Part shown: one piece after another, positions 27,152 to 35,799 of the stretch
How the letters are laid out: each line of letters begins with the position of its first letter
Numbering within the stretch: the stretch's first letter is position 1
Virus record (IMG/VR): IMGVR_UViG_3300034685_000101
Coordinates: 1-39,953 of that record
From: a virus
DNA length: 39,953 nt
Direction: 5' to 3' (one strand)
Translations under genes and position numbers: made by a program
Notes under the pieces: generated by a model
Database searches by the model: none
The model's input: only the letters and a program-made list of their open reading frames with translations
What the model was told of the DNA's origin: nothing

Positions 27152-28977
27152 CAGCGCTTTCTCCTATCAATAGGCATACCACCAAGTACTTCCCATGCTG
27201 GAACCCATTCGCCATCCCTGTCCATATACCATTGCAAGCTGCCATCTGGAGCTTCTCTAAGTACGCCACCCATTCTATATATTTCATAACCTCTCAATTT
27301 GTTCTTTTGGAAGAAACCCTGAGATACCACTACTTCTTCCATCAACGCATCAGCAAGATCATAATATGTAGTTGGCTTTATTGAAGCTCGACCAGTAGTC
27401 CCAGCCATGGCATCAATATATTCAAGATATGCTTCCTTAAATTCAAGATAACTTCTCAGGCTTTCTGGTGACTTAAAGTATTTATTCTTAACATATGTAT
27501 CTACATCAGAAGGAATGTTTCCACTATAGTCTGGATTAAGATATACATTTGAATTTTTCTGTACTACGTCTCTTATTATTGACTCAACCTCAGGATTACT
27601 TAAGATACGTTTTTCTGCAGCCTCTTTTTTTGCAATAGCATCATATACGTCACTTGATAATCTTGGCAAAAGCGCTTCTGAAATATTATTATCATCCACA
27701 GCCCTATAAATAGAATCGTAAAGTCCTGGATGTACATCTCTTGTACGCCATGCTTGGTAAATTGTCTTCTGTTCTTCTTTTGTAAACCTTCCACCAAGAG
27801 CAGCAAATATTTCAGCTTCGCTTTTAAAGGCCTCTGGATGTTCGGGTGGCAATGTTACTCTCCATAAAATATAATCAAAATCCTTAAAACTCTGCCATCT
27901 GCCTACATCTGATTTCTCATAATTAGATCGTACTTGGTTTTGCAAGCTCAACTTATCTTTAGGATCTAAATTAGATTCTTCAATTATTTTGATAGCATCG
28001 GTCAAAGAGCCAGCAGATGAAATCCTAACCACAATAGAATTTAAATAATTATCATAACGTTCTGCCTCAAATCTTCGTTCATCCACATAAATACCCTGCA
28101 CGTATGTCATAAGCTTATTTTCTCTTTCGCCACTAAAATTTTCTCTAATATACTCTAAGGCTCCCTCTTCGTTCTGTAGACCAAACTGCTGAAATATTTT
28201 GTACCCAGTTTCTTGGACAAATATAACTTCTTCTTTATCTTTAATAAAGCCTTCTATCTTAGTCTGGTTGGCAGTGCTTATCTTGTCTTTATTTTGTTCA
28301 TAGTAATCTTTAGCAGCTTCAAGCTCATCGTTCGCCAATAAATTAGAAATAATGCCACTGTGTACATTATTGTGCCATTCATCCATAGCAAGTTTTACTG
28401 GCTCTTCACCATAACTACCATAAATAGCTGTAGCTACACGCTCTGCCTCTTGAGTAAAAGCAGCCATAGCTTCGGGATCACCCTTAGATGCTATAGCTGC
28501 TTCTGTGAGAGATGCAAGATTTGCATTAAGTTGTTGTACTCTAGCTTTTTGCATTTCAGCAGCTTCGTGTTTAGAAATCTGGCTTTGATATGCTGGTAGT
28601 TGTCGTAACATTGATTGTATCAATACATTTCCTTGATTAGTGTTTTCTGCTTTAACGGCAATTTCTTCAATTATTTTATTGTATTCTTCAACAAAAGTTT
28701 TATATATTCCATCTGCTTCTAAACCCTGCTTAAGCATTAGTCCATTCTCGCCATACAAAATATTAGTAACACGTTGCTGGGCTTCAACCGTAAGGTTTAA
28801 ACCTTTGATTGCATCTCTTTCATCTTGCATACGCTTGGCATGAGCTTCTAATTCTGCCCCAGCTTGAGACAATGCAGATGCAATGGTTCCACCAAAAGCT
28901 TCAGGCCCAGGAGCCGTGGCCGTTGGTGTTGGAGGATTTTTTATTGTTTCTTGTGGGATTAATCTAGGTACTCTCAT
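27151..28977 (-). CDS. Internal virion protein, gp15-like
   Basis: 608 residues; ATG 28977, three bases after the previous gene. Starts RVPRLIPQETIKNPPTPTAT, a flexible Pro-rich lead, then GTIASALSQAGAELEAHAKR. It is mainly alpha-helical with repeated coiled-coil stretches (EMQKARVQQLNANLASLTEA, EAAKDYYEQNKDKISTANQT) and ends at a short basic tail. Order and size correspond to T7 gp15 and the matching BPP-1-group core protein, which is ejected with DNA and forms part of the trans-envelope tube. No enzymatic motif is seen. Assignment rests on position between the gp14-like and gp16-like genes and on helical composition. Confidence 0.75.
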   Translation of the reverse strand: MRVPRLIPQETIKNPPTPTATAPGPEAFGGTIASALSQAGAELEAHAKRMQDERDAIKGLNLTVEAQQRVTNILYGENGLMLKQGLEADGIYKTFVEEYNKIIEEIAVKAENTNQGNVLIQSMLRQLPAYQSQISKHEAAEMQKARVQQLNANLASLTEAAIASKGDPEAMAAFTQEAERVATAIYGSYGEEPVKLAMDEWHNNVHSGIISNLLANDELEAAKDYYEQNKDKISTANQTKIEGFIKDKEEVIFVQETGYKIFQQFGLQNEEGALEYIRENFSGERENKLMTYVQGIYVDERRFEAERYDNYLNSIVVRISSAGSLTDAIKIIEESNLDPKDKLSLQNQVRSNYEKSDVGRWQSFKDFDYILWRVTLPPEHPEAFKSEAEIFAALGGRFTKEEQKTIYQAWRTRDVHPGLYDSIYRAVDDNNISEALLPRLSSDVYDAIAKKEAAEKRILSNPEVESIIRDVVQKNSNVYLNPDYSGNIPSDVDTYVKNKYFKSPESLRSYLEFKEAYLEYIDAMAGTTGRASIKPTTYYDLADALMEEVVVSQGFFQKNKLRGYEIYRMGGVLREAPDGSLQWYMDRDGEWVPAWEVLGGMPIDRRKR

Positions 28978-28979
28978 AA

Positions 28980-29537
28980 TTACTTACCTAGGGGCTGGCC
29001 CATCCAGTCCCATTTATCAGAAAAATTAGTAACAGCTGTCCCAAGGTGGGTTAACCCTCCTATAATCCCAGCAGTTCTTGCTTGTCTACCAGTAGCACGG
29101 GCTACATCAGCCTGATATCTTTCCATGTTGGCACGGTTGCCATAACCCCATTGGTCTAGCATAGCATTATATCTGATTGTGGCGGCATCTTGCTCTATGC
29201 TCCACTGTGTACTGAGCAAAACATCCAAAGGACTTCCTGCATCAGGGATAAGACCAGCAGCACCAAAGGCAGCACGCTGAGCACCTTTGGTAAGCTCACC
29301 TCTCATTCTCAATTGTCTTTCTTCTTGAGCAGCTCTTTCTGCTGATATAGCAGCCTTGCTTTCTTCAATCTGAGCGTTGTATTCTGCAGCCCTTGCTTGA
29401 GCTTCAGCGCTTTGTTGAGCGGCTCTACCGTACATTACTGGAGCGGCTACTGACATCACAGTGCCTAGCCCACCAAGGAATGCAGGAACACTACTAAATG
29501 TATTACTTACCCAGGTTGTAAGTGCATTAATGCACAT
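28980..29537 (-). CDS. Internal virion protein, gp14-like
   Basis: 185 residues from ATG 29537, preceded by AGGAGTGATAGAG; the frame is open further up but overlaps the gp13-like gene. Features: hydrophobic N-terminal part (FLGGLGTVMSVAAPVMYG), a long helix AEAQARAAEYNAQIEESKAA-ISAERAAQEERQLRMR, then GELTKGAQRAAFGAAGLIPD-AGSPLDVLLST. The AAFGAAGLxxxxGSPLDVL block is typical of internal core proteins (gp14 type) of podoviruses. gp14 enters the outer envelope of the host during ejection. Overlaps the preceding gene by 11 bases. Confidence 0.8.
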   Translation of the reverse strand: MCINALTTWVSNTFSSVPAFLGGLGTVMSVAAPVMYGRAAQQSAEAQARAAEYNAQIEESKAAISAERAAQEERQLRMRGELTKGAQRAAFGAAGLIPDAGSPLDVLLSTQWSIEQDAATIRYNAMLDQWGYGNRANMERYQADVARATGRQARTAGIIGGLTHLGTAVTNFSDKWDWMGQPLGK

Positions 29538-30006
29538 CTCTATCACTCCTAACCCAAACCATCTTATAAAACCTAGCTGAAGCATCAACGCCAGGATAAA
29601 TTTCTTCTAAAATCTTAAATCCAACCCATTCAAGCATCTTTATCACTTCAGTGTTTTTTGAATATATTATACATTCAAGCGCATTAAACCTGTTTTGTAA
29701 ATCCTTCATTATTTTCTTGAAATGCTTTAAAAATATAATACCATATTTATTGATAAGACTTGAACATATAAGCCAAGGATACGCTCGTTTAGTTAATTTA
29801 GATAACTCACGAAACCCAAACATAGCCGCAATTCTACCATCTATAGTAACAGCATATACTTCGTCGGACATGTTTACAGATTGCATCAATGCGTCTTTGT
29901 CTGCTGAGCCAAATAATGCGATTAGCTCGGCAATATTACCAGGATGTAACGATTCTATAATTTGATCTATGTGATGGTCTTGGCATACCTCAGTCCTAAT
30001 CTCCAT
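29527..30006 (-). CDS. gp13-like GNAT-fold protein (DUF2833 type)
   Basis: 159 residues; ATG 30006 within the end of the tail tubular B gene, preceded by GTGAGGGTAGCCC. Pattern of GNAT fold in T7 gp13 relatives: an N-terminal strand and helix, then SDEVYAVTIDGRIAAMFGFR, WLICSSLINKYGIIFLKHFK, LECIIYSKNTEVIKMLEWVG-FKI. Residues of a classic acetyl-CoA loop (Q/RxxGxG/A) are not visible, so enzymatic activity is doubtful; T7 gp13 is needed for virion assembly. Position between tail tubular B and the gp14-like gene matches the T7/BPP-1 order. Confidence 0.75.
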   Translation of the reverse strand: MEIRTEVCQDHHIDQIIESLHPGNIAELIALFGSADKDALMQSVNMSDEVYAVTIDGRIAAMFGFRELSKLTKRAYPWLICSSLINKYGIIFLKHFKKIMKDLQNRFNALECIIYSKNTEVIKMLEWVGFKILEEIYPGVDASARFYKMVWVRSDRDVH

Positions 30007-32332
30007 GGGCTACCCTCACAGTCCAGTTTAATATGTTGAATGGGTATGGATGCCTTTGCTCTATGGTAACCTGGCCATAATAGTCATATTCTGAACTCAA
30101 ATCTTCGGTTAAAACGCCAGAATACAACTCAAGATTTTCATTAGGATAATAAATAGGATACATATCATCTTCTCTTGTCCCAATATAACCAAACCTGCTA
30201 TCCAAAACCTGCAATATAACGTTTGTAGCTCGTCGTCGTGAGCCTGTAGATATGCCTTCTCTAGTTTCATATATCAGCGGAAGAGATTGCATTGTGCCAA
30301 TGTATTGTAATCCAACAACAACATATGAGGCTGTATTTTTTAAAGTAATAGTACCATTCTGCACAGTATGGCCAAAGATTGGCACGCCATCAGCTAAAAC
30401 AACAACTTGCTTACCATTTAAATGGCTTAACCCACTTATCGTAGTAACTGGGTCTCCATCATATGCTACGACAGCACAATCAAGATGCATGGTTTCTGGT
30501 TTTGAACTAAGTTTTTCTACGTATCGGACGTCACTGCCATTGATATTTCTTCTAACTATCATGTATACTTCATCTTCGGTAAGCCCTGGGGCAGATGAAA
30601 TAGATTCAACGACACCACCCACATCGTGCATATGCCAAGCCCACACTTCCTGCTCTTTCATGTATGTAAGACCCAGAAGCTTGCCATCAGACCTAACAAC
30701 CCACAATACGCTCCATGGTTCCTGCTGATAACACCAATCAACAATTGTATAATCATCAAAAAGATGTGTAGCAAAAATAGATAAATCGACACTATCGTAA
30801 CCGTCGCTTTCAAAAGAATACGCAAGGTCACGCACTCTCTTACCAAACTTCTGAACAAAGAGGACTGAAGCTCCAGAAATCATTGGTTCAATAGGATGAC
30901 TGCCTCGATAACCTTGGCTAGAGATATACATAGAGTCTGGGGTAATGGCATTACCCTCAGCGCTTCCAGTAATACGCCATTCACCACCAGTGGTAAGCAC
31001 AATGAGGTCTTTCAATGAAACAATGCCCTGTATTTCATCAAGCGAGCGTGAGCGTATTGGTATCTTAACAGAGTCGTCGGCCTCTATTGGTTCTGAAACT
31101 CCAAAATTATTGTAATCCCCAGTAACGCTTTGCCAAATATCGAATGGACTCGTAGGAGTTCTACCTAAAGTCAATCTATCTTGATGGAACGTAATAACTG
31201 CAGGCCACCCAGGGACATCACCCCAGGCGCCAAGAGACCATTTCTTTGTGGGGGTATTCAGATAAAAACATTTGCGCTTAACTTTGCATCTTACTTGTTT
31301 AGGGGATATATATTGAGTAATCTCTAAAATGCCGTTAAGTTCTTGTCTAGAATATTTTAAAATCCAAGTAAATGGTAATATAACACCTACATTATATAAT
31401 CTTATTTTTGGTATAACATCATTATAATCTTCGGAATTAAGCTCGCCAGTAATTTTTACTCTATTTGTGCTATGCATATTTAGAAAACTATCAAATACTT
31501 GCCAAGTTATTCCATTGTCTATTGAATATTGTATTTCAACAGACGAAGCAATGGTGTAATCATCGACATTTTGAAATGTACCTGTAATTTCAAATTCTCC
31601 ATCTACATCCCATGGACCAGCGAGAACTCCAGAGATTTCTCTATCATCTGCGGTTCCATTAGATATTATTTTAGATTCCATGATATATCTAATATTTATC
31701 AATCTACCTACATCTTCTGGGACAAACATATCAGAAGAAGCTGTAACCGTAACAGTATCGCCAATCTTACCAGTAGAGCCATTATATGAAGATATTGTCA
31801 AAGTATTATCAGTATCGTTTTCTTTCATAAATGGGCCATTTTTAAAATCAAGGTCTTCTAATGACCAATTGTCATTGGCATAACGCTTTAATTGCTTTGG
31901 TCTATGGTGGCCATCTACTATATATAATACATCGGCTGACTGAACGTATCTTATATTAGGAAGATCTGCAAGCTCATACGGAGCAGAAATTTCATAAGGC
32001 AAACCATTCTTAATTATTGGCTTACCATCTACAAAAAACCTCATATATTGATTGCCAACTTCAATATGAATAGATGGTTCGCTTGTAAAACTCATTGGGA
32101 TAAGTATGGCTTTGCCGTTGTTTTTTGTGCTACCTACATACCAAGTACCAGGTCTGAAGCTAGTACCACCATGTGCGAATGGTATAAAATTGCGGCACTT
32201 AGCTAAAGCCACCTTAACCTTCTCAAGGTCAGACCTATACCACAATGCAGGGGCTACTTCACCGCCAACCATTGCAACCTGGTGAGTCTTAAATGTACTG
32301 GACGATGGAGAAGATCCCATATTACGTGCCAT
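29996..32332 (-). CDS. Tail tubular protein B / nozzle, gp12-like
   Basis: 778 residues; ATG 32332 abuts the previous gene's end. Starts GSSPSSSTFKTHQVAMVGGE-VAPALWYRSDLEKV, and contains blocks seen in this family: GGTSFRPGTWYVG, ADVLYIVDGHHRPKQLKRY, GWPAVITFHQDRLTLGRTPT-SPFDIWQSVTGDYNNFG, and LSIFATHLFDDYTIVDWCYQ. These forms (WPxxVxFxQxRLxxxxT, QPxxxxxS-xGDYxNF, DLSxxAxHL) are characteristic of podovirus nozzle proteins, six copies of which make the tail tip. Length is close to the family average. Very confident. Confidence 0.92.
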   Translation of the reverse strand: MARNMGSSPSSSTFKTHQVAMVGGEVAPALWYRSDLEKVKVALAKCRNFIPFAHGGTSFRPGTWYVGSTKNNGKAILIPMSFTSEPSIHIEVGNQYMRFFVDGKPIIKNGLPYEISAPYELADLPNIRYVQSADVLYIVDGHHRPKQLKRYANDNWSLEDLDFKNGPFMKENDTDNTLTISSYNGSTGKIGDTVTVTASSDMFVPEDVGRLINIRYIMESKIISNGTADDREISGVLAGPWDVDGEFEITGTFQNVDDYTIASSVEIQYSIDNGITWQVFDSFLNMHSTNRVKITGELNSEDYNDVIPKIRLYNVGVILPFTWILKYSRQELNGILEITQYISPKQVRCKVKRKCFYLNTPTKKWSLGAWGDVPGWPAVITFHQDRLTLGRTPTSPFDIWQSVTGDYNNFGVSEPIEADDSVKIPIRSRSLDEIQGIVSLKDLIVLTTGGEWRITGSAEGNAITPDSMYISSQGYRGSHPIEPMISGASVLFVQKFGKRVRDLAYSFESDGYDSVDLSIFATHLFDDYTIVDWCYQQEPWSVLWVVRSDGKLLGLTYMKEQEVWAWHMHDVGGVVESISSAPGLTEDEVYMIVRRNINGSDVRYVEKLSSKPETMHLDCAVVAYDGDPVTTISGLSHLNGKQVVVLADGVPIFGHTVQNGTITLKNTASYVVVGLQYIGTMQSLPLIYETREGISTGSRRRATNVILQVLDSRFGYIGTREDDMYPIYYPNENLELYSGVLTEDLSSEYDYYGQVTIEQRHPYPFNILNWTVRVAHGD

Positions 32333-32943
32333 TAGTATCGAGCCCTCCTGTATTTACTTTCATAGTCGCAAACAACGTGGATTGCTTCGTTAGCATTGAT
32401 TTCCTTAGATCCTTCACCCATCTGCATAGATAGCTGCAGTAAGTCTAAGTGTTTGCCTCTATCTCCAGCATGGGCCATTGCTATCTCAGCGGCAAGACGA
32501 GTAGCAAATGCTTGCACAAACATAGATGGGAATGCTTCCTCGCGAATGTTGTTTGTAGTATATATAGCATAAGCATCAGCTTCATTAGTTCCAATTAGAA
32601 GCCTGCCAGTATTTTCATCAGTTATAATTTCATATAAAACTGGTATTTCATCTTTGGTATCTACAGACGCTTTAGAAGTTATCATTCTAATGCATAAGCA
32701 ATCATCGGGATATTCATAGCAGAACTCCCATTTAATATGTTTATAGTCTGATAAAGTTAGTGGTACAGTCCTTTTAGCAAAGCTCCACGAATGCTCCTCT
32801 AAAAAAGAAAATAATGTAGGTTCATATAAATTATGCAATGTTTGAGCTAACGGCGAATCAAGAACCTTGTCATCGACAAGTTGTCTTGAGATGCCTGCTT
32901 TGGCTAAAGCTAAATTCCATATCTGTAAACGGGTAAAACTCAT
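32332..32943 (-). CDS. Tail tubular protein A / adaptor, gp11-like
   Basis: 203 residues; start ATG 32943. Sequence follows the gp11 adaptor pattern: FTRLQIWNLALAKAGISRQL, LAQTLHNLYEPTLFSFLEEH-SWSFAKRTVPL, YPDDCLCIRMI, then FVQAFATRLAAEIAMAHAGD and a helical end with YESKYRRARY. Twelve copies connect the portal to the nozzle. Separated from the head genes by a GC-rich hairpin (32964-32984). Function is clear from sequence and order. Confidence 0.9.
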   Translation of the reverse strand: MSFTRLQIWNLALAKAGISRQLVDDKVLDSPLAQTLHNLYEPTLFSFLEEHSWSFAKRTVPLTLSDYKHIKWEFCYEYPDDCLCIRMITSKASVDTKDEIPVLYEIITDENTGRLLIGTNEADAYAIYTTNNIREEAFPSMFVQAFATRLAAEIAMAHAGDRGKHLDLLQLSMQMGEGSKEINANEAIHVVCDYESKYRRARY

Positions 32944-32963
32944 AAATTCACCCTCTTAATATG

Positions 32964-32984
32964 TGAGGGGGCATAGCCCCCTCA
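32964..32984 (-). terminator. GC-rich stem-loop between head and tail genes
   Basis: GAGGGGGC (32965-32972) pairs with GCCCCCTC (32976-32983) around ATA, plus a flanking T-A pair. It is in the 50-bp gap after the 102-residue head-associated gene and before the adaptor gene. No U-run follows on the minus transcript, so partial termination or mRNA processing is likely, perhaps lowering tail gene expression relative to capsid genes. Confidence 0.6.
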
Positions 32985-32993
32985 GCTATCATG

Positions 32994-33302
32994 CTATTCT
33001 TTTCTCCTTTTCCTATCGGAACGAATCAATCGAATTATCTCTTGGTTCGTAGCCCCGATAGGAACAGACACGCCTTCCTTGCCTGCCAGCTCAAGTAGTT
33101 CATCCTTTTTCATTTGATTCAAGGTTTTGTATTCCTCCCTTGGATATTCTTGCTTTATATCTTTGACTTCGTTAGTTTTAACCTCGCCAATAGGCTTGAA
33201 CCACTTGGGCACAGGCACACCATCTGGCACAACTACACGCTCACCCTTTTTGCGATATCTATGGCTTAAATCTAGGCAGTCAGTTGTAACCTCATATAAC
33301 AT
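32994..33302 (-). CDS. Head-associated protein with SAP/HeH-like end
   Basis: 102 residues from ATG 33302 (GGTGATTAAT just before; in-frame GTG 33311 is less likely). N-terminal half is a small beta domain (LYEVTTDCLDLSHRYRKKGE-RVVVPDGVPVPKWFKPI) such as occurs in head-closure-side proteins. The C-terminal ~40 residues (TLNQMKKDELLELAGKEGVS, NQEIIRLIRSDRKRRKE) resemble the HeH/SAP or Rho-N helix-extension-helix, often DNA-binding. This two-part layout (small domain plus SAP-like tail) is common in short genes between capsid and tail genes. Precise role unknown. Confidence 0.7.
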   Translation of the reverse strand: MLYEVTTDCLDLSHRYRKKGERVVVPDGVPVPKWFKPIGEVKTNEVKDIKQEYPREEYKTLNQMKKDELLELAGKEGVSVPIGATNQEIIRLIRSDRKRRKE

Positions 33303-33313
33303 ATTAATCACCG

Positions 33314-33727
33314 CTAAATATTAGTTTGAGGATTATCGGTTAAATAAATGTCAAGCTTACCACTTGCTATAGTAGTTGGGACAATCTGCGCTCCAATATA
33401 TCTTTTAACTTTTTCTGGCTTAGGTAATCTAACCATGCCAAAACAATATTTATCTTTGAGATTTGCAACCGGAACAACCCCAGAAGTCCACAGAATATCT
33501 GGACTATTAAAATTATTGTTTGTTAATTCATCTTCTGTAACTAACTTGACCTCAACAGACCCTGCACCATCAGTACCAGAACCTACAAATTCGGTCTCAA
33601 CATATGCTACGAAATATAGCTCATTAACGGCGTCGCCAACCTTAACAGTATCTATTATATTTTCTGAAAAAGCTGGCGCATTAGCATCCTGTGCATCGCT
33701 TAAAATTAAATTTTTATCTAGTATCAA
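33314..33727 (-). CDS. Capsid cement protein, Bbp16-like
   Basis: 137 residues; ATG 33727. The start ILDKNLILSDAQDANAPAFS and the blocks NIIDTVKVGDAVNELYFVAY, SVEVKLVTEDELTNNNF, ILWTSGVVPVANL, YCFGMVRLPKPEKVKRYIGA and KLDIYLTDNPQ follow the Bbp16 cement (decoration) protein family of BPP-1-like phages: a jelly-roll that sits on the capsid surface and holds hexamers together. Placement directly after the major capsid gene agrees with BPP-1. The match is by pattern; length is normal. Confidence 0.82.
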   Translation of the reverse strand: MILDKNLILSDAQDANAPAFSENIIDTVKVGDAVNELYFVAYVETEFVGSGTDGAGSVEVKLVTEDELTNNNFNSPDILWTSGVVPVANLKDKYCFGMVRLPKPEKVKRYIGAQIVPTTIASGKLDIYLTDNPQTNI

Positions 33728-33743
33728 TCTTTACACCCCCTTA

Positions 33744-34763
33744 TTACGCAAAATTAATATGAGACTCAGTAGTAAGTATTTTATCGCAACGTCTTATTGG
33801 GATGCCATCAAAAGTGAGTATCTTCTTCCCGCCATACTCATCAAGAGATAGGTAAACATTAGATTTTTCGTTAACCATTATCCTAAGCCACGTCCTGACT
33901 ATTCTATTGCAATAAATAACAGGCTTACCAAGATTGACTTCAGGTATCGTCTCAACAGCTTGGATAAGTAACCTAATCAAATTTGGTGACGTATCTCCAC
34001 TTGAAGCCCCAAACGTGGATAATGAATTAACATCTATATTGGCAATACGCACGACGTATCTCCAATCACGTACAGACAAACCACAATCCCACTTGTAGTG
34101 CGACTCAAGAACGTCATACCTACCACCGTTTACAAGGTCAGTTACAGTTTGCTTACCATTATCGGTAATCTGCATACCAGCCTTGGACCCCTTGGGGAAG
34201 ATACCATGAACAGTGTTAGGGCCCCATACAACAACCCATATAGACGTTAAGTTGCTATTAGTTTCTTCTCCGCCGCCATCAATTATTTGACCGCCATTGT
34301 CAGCATTCGGATCACAGAACCTTGGAGCCAGACCCATAAACTTCTCTGGTTCATCTCTAGTATCACCATAAAACAGTGTCTTAGCCATCTCCTGGTTCAT
34401 GCCCTCGATGTGGAGTCTCTCCTCAGAAAGCCTCCACTCAGCAGAATTACCATTAAGTTTAGCAAGATCAACGTCAATCTGTGGTCTTGCCTCAAGCATA
34501 CCACACGTGTCTACGACTTGCCTAGTCGTGCCCTTGGTAGGCTTAACCCCTTGATACAATGCCCTCCACGTAGGCTCAGGTATGCCTGTGGCTACAGTGG
34601 TCTGGTGCCCTGTAGGCAGGTTACCTTCAATCCACACCATATCTTCTAGTATCTGATTAGTTTCAGCTAGTAAGTTAACTACAGTATCTATCTTGCCCTT
34701 AGGGTCAAGCCGTCTCGCCCAATCGTGCAATGTTGGAAGATTTTGTCCAAACACTTCAGGCAT
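33744..34763 (-). CDS. Major capsid protein, Bbp17-like (HK97 fold)
   Basis: 339 residues; ATG 34763 follows AGGAGGTGTAATAA. Starts PEVFGQNLPTLHDWARRLDP-KGKIDTVVNLLAETN and contains GNLPTGHQTTVATGIPEPTW-RALYQGV, MLEARPQIDVDLAKLNG and a C-terminal NVYLSLDEYGGKKILTFDGI-PIRRCDKIL. These are the blocks of the major capsid proteins of the BPP-1 (Bbp17) group, which have the HK97-type fold. Scaffold lies upstream and cement downstream, as expected. No N-terminal prohead protease cleavage region is obvious, consistent with a separate scaffold. Confidence 0.9.
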   Translation of the reverse strand: MPEVFGQNLPTLHDWARRLDPKGKIDTVVNLLAETNQILEDMVWIEGNLPTGHQTTVATGIPEPTWRALYQGVKPTKGTTRQVVDTCGMLEARPQIDVDLAKLNGNSAEWRLSEERLHIEGMNQEMAKTLFYGDTRDEPEKFMGLAPRFCDPNADNGGQIIDGGGEETNSNLTSIWVVVWGPNTVHGIFPKGSKAGMQITDNGKQTVTDLVNGGRYDVLESHYKWDCGLSVRDWRYVVRIANIDVNSLSTFGASSGDTSPNLIRLLIQAVETIPEVNLGKPVIYCNRIVRTWLRIMVNEKSNVYLSLDEYGGKKILTFDGIPIRRCDKILTTESHINFA

Positions 34764-34775
34764 TTATTACACCTC

Positions 34776-35447
34776 CTATTGATTATCTTTAAACATTGTC
34801 GGATAGAGCGTCTTCAGGATGTTATCCTCATCGCCAACCCCTGGACGGCCTTCGACGAATTTAGCCTCTGTACCAATCTCTTTACCTATACGATACAGAA
34901 AAGCTAAAAGTCTAGGGTTATTGCCAAATCCAGTCTGGTCGAGCTCCTGAATTAACTGCTCGTCTCCGAACCTATTAAGTACAGGGATTATCACTGTTTT
35001 GAGGTTCTCCTCAAATTTAGGGCCCCCATACTCCTCGTGTTTCTCTGCTTCCTCGCCCCATTTTTTTACCTGATCATACCAAGCTTTGACGCTAGCTTCC
35101 TGAACTGCCTTAGCTTGTTGTTTGATATGTTCAATGAGGTCGTTAGCTGCTTCCTGAGTAGCACCATGTTTTCTTAAAAGCTCGGTGTACTTAACCTTTT
35201 CTTCTTCGGTAAGATTAAGGTCTTCAGGAAACTCATATGATTCAGGCACCTCTGGCTTTGGCTTTTCTTCTGCAGGTTTCTTTGCTGGGTCGGTTTTTTC
35301 TGCAACATCAGGTTTCTCTGCTGAGTCAGGCTTCTCTGCAGGTTTAGCCTCGCCAGAGACTGGTTTTTTCTCTACCGCTTGCTCGCCTTCACCCGAGGGT
35401 TCAGTGTTTGTCTGTGCCTCGGCATTGACGTTAAGCTCTTCAGTCAT
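34776..35447 (-). CDS. Scaffolding protein
   Basis: 223 residues from ATG 35447 with GGGAGGAAGAAAATA upstream; an in-frame ATG at 35468 lies before that site. Very acidic, with an N-terminal Lys/Glu/Pro/Ala low-complexity region (AEKPDSAEKPDVAEKTDPAK, residues ~30-75) of repeating EKPDxA units, then a helical part (LTEEEKVKYTELLRKHGATQ-EAANDLIEHIKQQAKAVQEA). It ends LYPTMFKDNQ, a short C-terminal form typical for capsid binding. Located directly before the major capsid gene. Composition, size and place are those of podovirus scaffolds that leave the prohead on packaging. Confidence 0.85.
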   Translation of the reverse strand: MTEELNVNAEAQTNTEPSGEGEQAVEKKPVSGEAKPAEKPDSAEKPDVAEKTDPAKKPAEEKPKPEVPESYEFPEDLNLTEEEKVKYTELLRKHGATQEAANDLIEHIKQQAKAVQEASVKAWYDQVKKWGEEAEKHEEYGGPKFEENLKTVIIPVLNRFGDEQLIQELDQTGFGNNPRLLAFLYRIGKEIGTEAKFVEGRPGVGDEDNILKTLYPTMFKDNQ

Positions 35448-35799
35448 TATTTTCTTCCTCCCAATCATGTAGTATTGCTTCTACCTGCTCATTCCACTTA
35501 AATGATTCCGCAAACATCTTGCCAAACAAATCTTTATCTACACGAGCTAGCTCTCCAATAACCATTAATCCTATCTGTCTCATTCCATCATTGAAGAAAG
35601 TATAACTATTGCCAGTCATTACTGGCTGAAATATGTGACATCGCTCAATGATAGAATACACCCACCTCCTCCCAGGTTCTGTTGATACAATCTCAGCTAG
35701 ATCATTGATACGCATATTTTCAATAATCTGCTCTTTTAATCTTTGCCTTTCTGCCCCTTCATGGTCAGTAACACTATATTTTCTAGGATTCCTGTTCAT
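35440..35799 (-). CDS. Bbp19-family protein
   Basis: 119 residues; the ATG overlaps the portal stop (ATGA, 35796-35799). Features: N-terminal basic arm, then LAEIVSTEPGRRWVYSIIER-CHIF (the TxxGRRxxxxLLxxxxVF form), SYTFFNDGMRQIGLMVIGEL and KMFAESFKWNEQVEAILHDW. This is the pattern of the Bbp19 family found between portal and scaffold in BPP-1-like podoviruses (mutual order conserved). The family's exact function is not established; it is presumed to act in head assembly. Confidence 0.8.
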   Translation of the reverse strand: MNRNPRKYSVTDHEGAERQRLKEQIIENMRINDLAEIVSTEPGRRWVYSIIERCHIFQPVMTGNSYTFFNDGMRQIGLMVIGELARVDKDLFGKMFAESFKWNEQVEAILHDWEEENND